Assembly: GCA_946404295.1 (NCBI GenBank)
Contig: CAMJDE010000032.1
Location: 1 to 11,771, forward strand
Source of the DNA: an uncultured Clostridia bacterium
Lineage (GTDB): Bacteria; Bacillota; Clostridia; Oscillospirales; CAG-272
DNA length: 11,771 nucleotides
Direction: 5' to 3'
Positions 4,569 through 11,771 of this stretch are shown here, piece after piece. Position 1 is the first letter of the stretch; the number at the start of each line of letters is the position of its first letter. The notes beneath the pieces are model-generated. The model ran no database searches, was not told the DNA's origin, and saw nothing but the letters and a program-made list of their open reading frames with translations. The position numbers and the translations under genes were made by a program.

Positions 4569-7500
4569 ATGAAAACAAGCAAACTGACACGGCTGATCGC
4601 CTTTTTCCTGGCGGCCCTCTGCTGTGTCGGAACGATCGTCATTACCGGCTCCGCGTCCTCTCCCGCGCCGCTCCTTTCGGCAGCGCCCGAAGAGGAAGAG
4701 GAAGCGAACGCGTCCTCGCTTGTGCGGATGATGGAGTATCTGCAGGCGATCCCCTATTCCGAGTACTTCGAGACGTATCGGAATCAGGCACCCGGTTCCG
4801 CCGACGTTCAGGTCGATCTCTCGACGTTCACGGCGGACGCCAAGGCGTCGGATACGAAGATGCTCTCGGCTATGACCGACGCCGAACTTTCCGAACTCGG
4901 GATTGCCGACGTCGTCTCGGCGGAGCAGAGGAGCAAGTCGGTCTACCTGTCCGCCAACGGTTCGGTCTCGTTTACGGCAAACGTGCCCACCGCCGGTCTC
5001 TACTACATAGCGATCGACTACCTGACGGTCAACGGCACCGTCAACAACGTGGAGCGTAAATTCTATCTCAACGACTCGGTTCCTTTCAAGGAAGCGAGCT
5101 CTCTCACGTTCTCGAAGAACTGGGAGTACCGTTACGAGATCGGGGAAGAGGGTGAAAAGAAATTCACCCGCGACCTGAACGGCAACGATATTCAGCCCGA
5201 ACTCAAGCAGATCAACCGTTGGGGGACCTACGTCTGCCGCGACTCCGACGGCTATATCAACGGTTTCTTCGTTTTCTACCTCCGCGAGGGTGAGAACAAA
5301 CTGACCTTCTCTGCGGAGCGCGAGCCGGTCGTCTTCGGGAGCATCGACCTCTACGCCGCGACCAACGTCTCTCATCTGCTCGCCCCGACGATGGCGGAGT
5401 ACCTCGAGAGCGTCGCGCAGTATCCGAACGGGACCGAGATGGCGTCGAAGGACGCGAAGACGGTCATCGAGGCGGAGAAGCCCGATTTCGTTTCGGACAA
5501 CTCGGTCTTCATGACCAGCGACCGCAGCTCGGCGATCAACTCGCCCTCCTCCGCCAAGGCGCAGCTCTTCAACGTCATCGGCGCGGAGAGCTACAACACC
5601 GTCGGGCAGTGGGCGGCGTACGAATTCACCGTCTCCGAGGACGGGCTCTACAAGATCGCGATGCGCTTCCAGCAGTCTGCGCTGCAGGGTATGTTCGTCT
5701 GCCGCGCGGTCAAACTCTGGAGTGAGAACCGCGATCCCGCCGCCGGCGTCGTTTACGGCGAGGGCGACGGCGTGAACTCCCGCATCCCCACCGTGCCTTA
5801 CGAAGAGGCGTACAAAACCCGCTTTGATTTCTCGAAGAAATGGCAATCCGATTTCATCGGCGACGGTTCGCAGGATGAAAACGGAGACGACGTCGATTTT
5901 CTCTTCTACTTTAATAAAGACCAAAAATACACCATCTACTTCGAGGTCTCGCTCGGAAGTCTTGCCGACCAGATCCGCCGGGTCGAGGAATCGCTCCGCC
6001 AGATCAACGCCGCTTACCTCGCCATCATCAAGATGACCGGCGCGACGCCCGACGAGTACAAGACCTACAAGTTCAAGGAAAACATCCCGGAGGCGATCTA
6101 CGCCCTCAACTACGAGGCGATCAACCTCGCGAACATCGTCGAGGAGTTCGAGGAACTCTGCGGCACCAACGGCTCGCACATCGCGACGCTGGTGACCATC
6201 TCGAACCTGCTCTCCACGATGGGTATCGACGAGTACGCGGTCGCGAAGAACGTCGAGAACCTCAAGACCTACCTCGGTACGCTCGGTACCTGGATCAACG
6301 ACTCCAAGACCTCGTCCATGACGGTCGATAAGATTGTGATCCAGTCGGGCGACGCCAAGAAGCCGAAGGCGAAGGCAAACGTCTTCCAGTCGATCGGCTT
6401 CGAGATCGGTTCCTTCGTGATGTCCTTCTTCATCGACTACGACAACATGGGCGTCACCCGCAAGGAATCCAAGAGCAAAGACGCCCTGAACGTCTGGCTT
6501 GCCGAAGGTCGCGACCAGTCCAAGATCTGGCGTTCGATCATCGACAGCGGCTTCACCGAAGAGACCGAGATCCCCGTTTCGCTGAAACTGGTTACCGCGT
6601 CCACCCTGCTCCCGTCGGTTCTGGCGAAGAGCGGTCCCGACGTCTATCTCGGACGCGGCAGTACGGACGTCGTCAACTACGCGATCCGCGGCGCGATCGA
6701 CCCGATCAGCGACAACCCGGACTACAAGCAGGCGATCTACGGCGCCGACGGGATCCCGGACACGGCGGACGACGTGTATTCGCCCACCGCGATCAATATG
6801 CTGACGCTGTTGAACCGGACCTACGGGCTGCCCCTGACGATGAACTTCCCGATGCTCTTCTATCGGCTCGACGTTCTGGTTGACCTCGGCGTCTCCGCCC
6901 CGGCGACCTGGGACGACATGCTGGCGCTGCTTCCGGTCCTGCAGTCGAACAACCTCGCGATCGGTATCACCTACACCCTCGCGCTCGACTTCTTCCTCTA
7001 TCAGAACGGGGGAAGTATGTGGAAGTACGAGGATAATCCCGAGTACGCCGGCGCGCAGATCGGGCTGGACACCAACGAGGGGCTTTACGCCTTCCAGTAC
7101 TGCACGCGGCTCTACACCGACTACGGTCTGCAGGTCAAGTTCGACGCCGCGAACCGTTTCCGTACCGGCGAAATGCCTCTGATCGTCTCGGACTACGTTT
7201 CCGTCTACAACACGCTGACGGTTTTCGCGACCGAGATCAAGGGACTTTGGGAATTCACCCACATTCCCGCGACGGTGCGCATCGACGGTACCCAGAACTA
7301 CAACTCGATCGCGACGGTCGGCGCGACGATCATGCTCCACGGGTGCAAGAATCCCGCCGCCGCCTGGCAGTATATGAAATGGCAGACCAGCGCGGAGGTC
7401 GAGGCGACCTACGGCAACCGTATGGTGGCTCTGATCGGGCCGTCCGCGAAGTACGCTGCGGCGAACCTCGGCGCGATCCGGCTTCTCTCCTGGACGACCA

Positions 7501-7742
7501 AGGAGCGCGACGCGATCGAGGAACAGATCCGTCACCTGTCCGGTATCGTCAACTATCCCGGCAGTTACATCATCGCGCGTTATACCAACTTTGCTTTCCT
7601 TGACGTTATCAACAAATCCGCAGACCCCATTGATTCGATCCTGAACTACGTTCCGACCATCAACGCGGAACTGACCCGGAAACGCGAGGAGTTCAATATG
7701 AAGACGCTCGGAGTCGGCGAAACGCCGCCCGAGGGCGACTGA
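4569..7742 (+). CDS. Large extracellular solute-binding protein fused to CBM-like domains
   Basis: This 1057-residue secreted protein binds substrate for the ABC importer encoded next to it. It starts with a signal peptide (1 to about 30, MKTSKLTRLIAFFLAALCC..GSASS) and an acidic linker (PEEEEEAN). A first beta-sandwich, carbohydrate-binding-like region spans about 120-260 (VSFTANVPTAGLYYIAIDYL). A second covers about 296-630, beginning VIEAEKP and containing WAAYEFTVSEDGLYKIAMRF, and appears to hold a helical insertion (about 464-572). The family 1 solute-binding domain occupies about 638-1045 (LNVWLAEGRDQ..., GPDVYLG near 695, AIRGAIDPIS). Ordinary proteins of this class have about 420-550 residues. 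I see no lipobox: no Cys follows an [LVI][AST][GA] motif, so it may be secreted without a lipid anchor. GGAGGT lies 8 bases before the ATG. The CBM assignment rests on fold-like patterns, and the sugar is unknown. Confidence 0.85.
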   Translation: MKTSKLTRLIAFFLAALCCVGTIVITGSASSPAPLLSAAPEEEEEANASSLVRMMEYLQAIPYSEYFETYRNQAPGSADVQVDLSTFTADAKASDTKMLSAMTDAELSELGIADVVSAEQRSKSVYLSANGSVSFTANVPTAGLYYIAIDYLTVNGTVNNVERKFYLNDSVPFKEASSLTFSKNWEYRYEIGEEGEKKFTRDLNGNDIQPELKQINRWGTYVCRDSDGYINGFFVFYLREGENKLTFSAEREPVVFGSIDLYAATNVSHLLAPTMAEYLESVAQYPNGTEMASKDAKTVIEAEKPDFVSDNSVFMTSDRSSAINSPSSAKAQLFNVIGAESYNTVGQWAAYEFTVSEDGLYKIAMRFQQSALQGMFVCRAVKLWSENRDPAAGVVYGEGDGVNSRIPTVPYEEAYKTRFDFSKKWQSDFIGDGSQDENGDDVDFLFYFNKDQKYTIYFEVSLGSLADQIRRVEESLRQINAAYLAIIKMTGATPDEYKTYKFKENIPEAIYALNYEAINLANIVEEFEELCGTNGSHIATLVTISNLLSTMGIDEYAVAKNVENLKTYLGTLGTWINDSKTSSMTVDKIVIQSGDAKKPKAKANVFQSIGFEIGSFVMSFFIDYDNMGVTRKESKSKDALNVWLAEGRDQSKIWRSIIDSGFTEETEIPVSLKLVTASTLLPSVLAKSGPDVYLGRGSTDVVNYAIRGAIDPISDNPDYKQAIYGADGIPDTADDVYSPTAINMLTLLNRTYGLPLTMNFPMLFYRLDVLVDLGVSAPATWDDMLALLPVLQSNNLAIGITYTLALDFFLYQNGGSMWKYEDNPEYAGAQIGLDTNEGLYAFQYCTRLYTDYGLQVKFDAANRFRTGEMPLIVSDYVSVYNTLTVFATEIKGLWEFTHIPATVRIDGTQNYNSIATVGATIMLHGCKNPAAAWQYMKWQTSAEVEATYGNRMVALIGPSAKYAAANLGAIRLLSWTTKERDAIEEQIRHLSGIVNYPGSYIIARYTNFAFLDVINKSADPIDSILNYVPTINAELTRKREEFNMKTLGVGETPPEGD

Positions 7743-7787
7743 CCCCCGTTTCCCCGGATCCTTCATTAAATAATAAGGAGAACAACC

Positions 7788-8879
7788 ATGTCGCAAGGAA
7801 AGGAAAACTTTGCCGATAAGTTCGTCCGCGTCCTGAAGAAGATCGGCGCGGCGATCAAATCGGGCTGTCTCTTTGTGATCGGCAAGATCAAGGGGCTCTT
7901 CAAGCGGAAGAAGAAAGAAGAGCAGAACGTGATCATCGATCCCGCAACGGGGAAGGCGCGTCCGATCGCCCGCGAGATGACCCGTCGGCAGTATATCTGG
8001 AAAGAAATGAAGAAGAACAAGGTCGCCTATCTGATGGTCGGACCCTTCCTGCTCCTGTTCTTCATCTTTACCGTTCTGCCGGTCTTCCTGTCGATGATCC
8101 TGTCGCTGACCGACTTCAACATGCTGCAGATGCCGCACTTCAAGGGGCTCTCGAACTTCCAGCGTCTGATCCTGGACGACGAGATCTTCCTGATCGCCGC
8201 CAAGAACACGCTGATTTTCGCCGCCATCACGGGACCCGTGTCCTACATTATGTCGCTCTTGATCGCGTGGTTCATCAACGAACTGCCCCCGAAAATCCGT
8301 GCGGTCGTCACGCTGATCTTCTACGCGCCGTCGATTTCCGGCCAGCTCTACACGGTCTGGCAGACTTTGTTCAACTCCGACTCCTACGGCTGGGCGAACG
8401 CGGTGCTCTTGAAACTCGGCGCGATCTCGAAGCCGATCCTTTGGTTTGAAAACGAAAAATACGTGATGGGACTTTGTATCGTGGTCGCCCTCTGGACCTC
8501 GCTCGGTACGGCGTTCCTGTCGTTCATCGCGGGCTTGCAGACCATCGACCGGTCGCTCTACGAAGCGGCGGCGGTCGACGGGATCAAGAACCGCTGGCAG
8601 GAACTCTGGTTCATCACCCTGCCTTCGATGCGCCCGCAGCTGATGTTCGGCGCCGTCCTTTCGATCACCCAGTCCTTCGGCTTCGGCGCGGTCGTTACGA
8701 CGCTCTGCGGGTTCCCGTCGGTCAACTACGCCGCGCATACCATCATGCACCATCTCGACGACTATTGGGGGCAACGGTACGAGGTCGGATACGCGTCCGC
8801 GATCGCCGTCATCCTCTTCGCCATCATGATCACCTCGAATATGGTGATTAAGAAAGCGCTTTCAAAGGTGGGACAGTGA
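7788..8879 (+). CDS. Sugar ABC transporter permease, MalF/UgpA-like
   Basis: This 363-residue inner-membrane permease is one half of the importer channel. The cytoplasmic N-terminus (about 1-75) is unusually long and Lys-rich (KIKGLFKRKKKEEQ). TM1 starts near residue 79 (VAYLMVGPFLLLFFIFTVLP), followed by about five further helices. The binding-protein-dependent transport EAA loop is clear: EAAAVDGIKNRWQELWFITLP from E259, where the ATPase docks. No ATPase gene lies in the window; many Firmicutes sugar importers share one MsmX-type ATPase encoded elsewhere (established for the family, inferred here). It lies 45 bases after the solute-binding gene, with AAGGAG before the ATG, and one base before the next permease start, so it belongs to the same operon. 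Confidence 0.92.
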   Translation: MSQGKENFADKFVRVLKKIGAAIKSGCLFVIGKIKGLFKRKKKEEQNVIIDPATGKARPIAREMTRRQYIWKEMKKNKVAYLMVGPFLLLFFIFTVLPVFLSMILSLTDFNMLQMPHFKGLSNFQRLILDDEIFLIAAKNTLIFAAITGPVSYIMSLLIAWFINELPPKIRAVVTLIFYAPSISGQLYTVWQTLFNSDSYGWANAVLLKLGAISKPILWFENEKYVMGLCIVVALWTSLGTAFLSFIAGLQTIDRSLYEAAAVDGIKNRWQELWFITLPSMRPQLMFGAVLSITQSFGFGAVVTTLCGFPSVNYAAHTIMHHLDDYWGQRYEVGYASAIAVILFAIMITSNMVIKKALSKVGQ

Positions 8880-8880
8880 T

Positions 8881-9756
8881 ATGAGCAAGAGATTAAGAAC
8901 ACGCGGTCATAAAGTCGTCCTGAACCGAAGCGCGGGCGGCGACGCCGGTATCATTGCCTTCCTGATCATTATGGGAGCGTTCATGTTCCTGCCGATGCTT
9001 TACGCGGTCATGCAGTCGCTGAAGCCGCTCGACGAACTCTTCATGTTCCCGCCCCGGTTCTACGTCATCCACCCCACGTTTGAGAACTACGCCGACCTGT
9101 TCTCGCTCCTGAACGACGCCTGGGTCCCCTTCTCGCGCTACATCTTCAACACGGTGTTCATCACCGCCTGCGGCACGCTGGGGAACCTCCTGCTCGGATC
9201 GATGGCGGCGTACGCGCTCGCGAAACTGAAGTTCCCGGGAGCCAACTTCTTCTTCAAACTGATCGTTATGTCGCTGATGTTCCACGCGACGGTCAACCAG
9301 GTGACGCACTTCATCCTGCTCTCCGCCTTCCATTGGGTCGATACCTACCTCGCCATCATCGTTCCCGCGATGGCGTCGACCCTGGGGCTCTACCTGATGA
9401 AGCAGTTCATGGAGAGCTCGGTCCCCGACACCGTGCTGGAATCCGCCCGCCTCGACGGCGCCAGCGAATTCCGCACCTTCTGGGTGATCGCGATGCCGAT
9501 GGTCAAGCCCGCGTGGCTGACCCTGATCATCGAGAGTTTCCGGAGTCTCTGGAACTCGGGCGCGTCGATCTACATCCATTCCGAACAGCTCAAGACCTTC
9601 AACTACGCCATCACGCAGATCATCTCCGGCGGTATCGCCCGTTCGGGCGCCGGCGCCGCCGCTGCGATGGTTACGGCGCTCGTCCCGATCATCGTGTTCG
9701 TCATCAACCAGAGTAAGATCATCGAAACGATGGGCTCGAGCGGTATGAAAGACTGA
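8881..9756 (+). CDS. Carbohydrate ABC transporter permease, MalG/UgpE-like
   Basis: This 291-residue protein has the normal length and layout of the second permease of CUT1-type importers. Six hydrophobic helices begin with IIAFLIIMGAFMFLPMLYAV (24-43). The segment SLKPLDELFMFPPRFYVIHPTFENYADLF is the typical external loop after TM1. The EAA loop reads ESARLDGASEFRTFWVIAMP starting at E187. It should pair with the preceding permease to form the translocation pore. Its start follows the previous stop by one base, with AAAGGTGGG as the ribosome binding site, so translation is probably coupled. The next gene starts 18 bases after its stop. Confidence 0.93.
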   Translation: MSKRLRTRGHKVVLNRSAGGDAGIIAFLIIMGAFMFLPMLYAVMQSLKPLDELFMFPPRFYVIHPTFENYADLFSLLNDAWVPFSRYIFNTVFITACGTLGNLLLGSMAAYALAKLKFPGANFFFKLIVMSLMFHATVNQVTHFILLSAFHWVDTYLAIIVPAMASTLGLYLMKQFMESSVPDTVLESARLDGASEFRTFWVIAMPMVKPAWLTLIIESFRSLWNSGASIYIHSEQLKTFNYAITQIISGGIARSGAGAAAAMVTALVPIIVFVINQSKIIETMGSSGMKD

Positions 9757-9774
9757 CGAAAGGAGAATCAAGGT

Positions 9775-11771
9775 ATGAAGAAAGCACTTACCCGCACCCT
9801 GATCTTCGTCTATATCGCGGTTCTCCTCTTCGGGGTCCTCACGATCGGATCCGGCGCGGCTTCGACCTACGAGACCTTTACCTTCTCCAGGGAGGGCGCG
9901 GTGCAGAACTCGCCGAACGCCTACGAGGTCTACGGTCTCTACAACGCCGACCGGATGATGCTCTCGCGCTACCGTTCGACCTATATCGCCAAATCCACCG
10001 AATACGACGTCAAGATGAACGGCAAGACCGAGTCCGACGCGAAGACGGCGGCGGAGAACGCCTGGGACAAAAACGGGCTGAACGCTCTGAACAAACCGAA
10101 CGCCATCCGTTCGGATAAGGAAGGGCGCATCTACATCGCCGATACCGACAACAACCGGATCGTGATCCTGAAGAACGACTACACCGTTCTGACCGCGATC
10201 GACTTCTTCGAGAGCGCCGTGGCGGACGTCGATACCTTCAACAAACCGAAGGGCGTCTTCGTCAACGACGATTACATCTACGTTTCGGATACCGGCAACA
10301 AGCGGATCGTCATCTTCAACAAGAGCGCCGTCCTCACCGCAGGCAGCAAGATCGACGGCGTCTTCTACAAGATCGTTTCCAAGCCCGACTCGGTCCTCGT
10401 CCGCGAACAGGACTGGTCGCCTTCCTCCTGCGCCGTCGACCAGTACGGACGGATCTTCGTCGTGTCGGATACCGCGATCAACGGCGTGATCGTCCTGGCG
10501 GACGACGACGGGACCTTCAACGGGTACATCGGCGCGCCGAAGGTCTCTTACAACCTGCTCCAACTCTTCTGGCGGAGATTCCAGTCCGAAGCCGAGCGCG
10601 ACGCGCAGACGGGGTTTATCTCGGTCACGCTGAACAACATCGCGATCGACGAGGACGGCTTCATCTTCGTCACGACCGACAAACTCGACGAGAGCAAGCA
10701 GAACGCCGCGATCAGCTCGAAGAGCGCCGACTACTCCCCGGTCAGAAAACTGAACTCGGCAGGGAAGCACATCCTGGAGAGAAACGGTTTCTTCGACTGC
10801 GGCGGTGAGGCGGGCTTCGTCTACTTCCCGGACGGCAACGACGTCAACCATAAGCCCTCGAAGATCAGCGACGTCACGGTCGGACCCGAGGGATCCTGGT
10901 CGATCTCGGACATCAACCGCGGACGAATCTACACCTACAACGCCGACGGCGAACTGCTCTTTGCCTTCGGCGACGGCGGCGACGGAAGCGGAAGCACCGG
11001 TAAACTCGGTTCGCTGACCCACCTCCAGTCGCTGACCTATCAGCTCGCGCCGAACCAGGACGAGGACGCGGAACTTCCGACCTACAACCTGGTCCTGCTC
11101 GACAGTTTCACCTCGCTCTTCACCGTCTTCACGCGCACCGATTACGGCGATCTTCTGATCGAGGCGCTGTCGCAGGAAAACAACCGTAAATACCAGAACG
11201 CGGAAGAGTACTGGCTGCGCATCCTCCAACGGAACAGCAACTTCGACAGCGCCTACATCGGCGTCGGCAAGGCGCTCTACCGTCAGGGCAAATACGAGGA
11301 GTCGCAGGAATACTTCAAGGCGTGCTACGAAACCAGTTACTATTCCAAGTCGTACACCGAGATCCGCAAACTGTGGGTCGCGAACTCCTGGCACCTCATC
11401 CTGGTCGTGCTCGTCGTCGTCGTCTTCATCGTCCTTTTGGTCAAGGTACTCGGCGCCGCCAAGAAGTTCAACGCCCGCGTTTCGCTCAAACCGGGGAAGA
11501 AGACCTACTGGGAGGAACTCATTTTCCCGTTCCACCTCGTCTTCCATCCCTTCGACGGTTTCTGGGATCTGAAACACGAGAAGCGCGGCTCTGTCCGCGG
11601 CGCTCTCACGATCATGGGGCTGACCATCCTCGCGTTCTACTATCGGTCGATCGGACAGGGCTACATCTTCGATCCTTTCCGCGGCGGTTCTTCGATCATC
11701 TTTCAGATCCTTTCGATCTCCCTGCCCGTTATGCTGTGGGTCACGGCGAACTGGTGCCTCACGACGCTCTT
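9775..11771 (+). CDS. NHL-repeat, TPR-like and YIP1-type membrane protein, cut by right edge
   Basis: The frame is open for 665 codons to the window edge. A signal peptide (about 1-30, MKKALTRTLIFVYIAVLLF..SGAAS) precedes an extracellular beta-propeller with about five NHL-like blades: PNAIRSDKEGRIYIADTDNN near 108, PKGVFVNDDYIYVSDTGNKR near 157, and weaker ones near 214, 285 and 360. Two TPR-like helix pairs follow (about 473-530, AYIGVGKALYRQGKYEESQEYF), then a membrane helix (about 537-560, LILVVLVVVVFIVLLV). The cytoplasmic and membrane part matches YIP1-family starts (KKTYWEELIFPFHLVFHPFDGFWDLK, then ANWCLTTL at the edge). Start: AAGGAG about 10 bases upstream. Position directly after the permeases makes it an operon partner. 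I recall YIP1 proteins beside CBM-fused solute-binding importers in Firmicutes. A role in organising or stabilising the importer at the surface is inference. Confidence 0.8.
   Translation, partial: MKKALTRTLIFVYIAVLLFGVLTIGSGAASTYETFTFSREGAVQNSPNAYEVYGLYNADRMMLSRYRSTYIAKSTEYDVKMNGKTESDAKTAAENAWDKNGLNALNKPNAIRSDKEGRIYIADTDNNRIVILKNDYTVLTAIDFFESAVADVDTFNKPKGVFVNDDYIYVSDTGNKRIVIFNKSAVLTAGSKIDGVFYKIVSKPDSVLVREQDWSPSSCAVDQYGRIFVVSDTAINGVIVLADDDGTFNGYIGAPKVSYNLLQLFWRRFQSEAERDAQTGFISVTLNNIAIDEDGFIFVTTDKLDESKQNAAISSKSADYSPVRKLNSAGKHILERNGFFDCGGEAGFVYFPDGNDVNHKPSKISDVTVGPEGSWSISDINRGRIYTYNADGELLFAFGDGGDGSGSTGKLGSLTHLQSLTYQLAPNQDEDAELPTYNLVLLDSFTSLFTVFTRTDYGDLLIEALSQENNRKYQNAEEYWLRILQRNSNFDSAYIGVGKALYRQGKYEESQEYFKACYETSYYSKSYTEIRKLWVANSWHLILVVLVVVVFIVLLVKVLGAAKKFNARVSLKPGKKTYWEELIFPFHLVFHPFDGFWDLKHEKRGSVRGALTIMGLTILAFYYRSIGQGYIFDPFRGGSSIIFQILSISLPVMLWVTANWCLTTL

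Noticed and set aside
4510..4572. Twenty-codon leader ORF whose TGA overlaps the ATG of the binding-protein gene
   Set aside because: Its ATG lies only about 8 bases from the predicted transcription start, with no ribosome binding site, and the peptide shows no regulatory codon run. The overlap is probably chance.
4560..8774. Open frame of 1404 codons on the minus strand, antisense to the binding-protein and first permease genes
   Set aside because: It is a by-product of GC-rich codon use that avoids TTA, CTA and TCA in the true frame. Its product is low-complexity and rich in Arg, Asp and Val, with no domain, and it covers well-recognised genes.
8893..11577. Open frame of 894 codons on the minus strand
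   Set aside because: Same cause: antisense shadow of the second permease and NHL/YIP1 genes, with a charged, low-complexity product and no credible start region.
1..11771. Mobile element, prophage or integrative element
   Set aside because: No transposase, integrase, phage gene, terminal repeats or composition break was seen.

Overview
The window looks like a chromosomal segment of a GC-rich, Gram-positive (Firmicutes/Clostridia-type) bacterium, probably an uncultured gut or anaerobic lineage. The evidence is consensus sigma-A promoters with 17-bp spacers and extended -10 boxes, strong AGGAGG-type ribosome binding sites, an ABC sugar importer with no ATPase gene in view, and a TGAAGT/hairpin repeat array of a kind I associate with Clostridia. 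The species cannot be named from the sequence.

Layout. Positions 1-328 (minus) hold the N-terminus of an AI-2E family (PerM-like) membrane transporter. It is transcribed divergently from a 285-residue polytopic membrane protein (530-1387, plus), and each has a clear promoter. After a hairpin terminator come a VOC/glyoxalase-fold protein (1474-1893) and, overlapping it by ATGA, a protein that resembles uridine kinase but has lost its P-loop and lid (1890-2480). A convergent intergenic region follows, with an 18-bp perfect inverted repeat and a tandem array of small hairpins. Next, on the minus strand, are a small 80-residue conserved hypothetical protein (2654-2896) and a ROK-family sugar kinase (2978-3937).

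A 631-bp divergent intergenic region (3938-4568) carries the ROK promoter, two terminator-like hairpins with no obvious gene to terminate, and the promoter of the main operon. The operon (4569 to the right edge, plus) encodes a very large solute-binding protein fused to carbohydrate-binding-like domains (1057 residues), two MalF/MalG-type permeases, and an accessory membrane protein with a signal peptide, NHL repeats, TPR-like helices and a YIP1-like membrane domain, cut by the right edge.

Working model (inference): the operon takes up an oligo- or polysaccharide. The CBM-like domains hold polymer at the cell surface, the solute-binding domain hands sugar to the permeases, a shared ATPase encoded elsewhere energises transport, and the NHL/TPR/YIP1 protein acts as a membrane-anchored surface partner. 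The divergent ROK kinase may phosphorylate a released hexose. The left third is housekeeping or poorly characterised. Its most unusual gene is the kinase-like protein without nucleotide-binding motifs.
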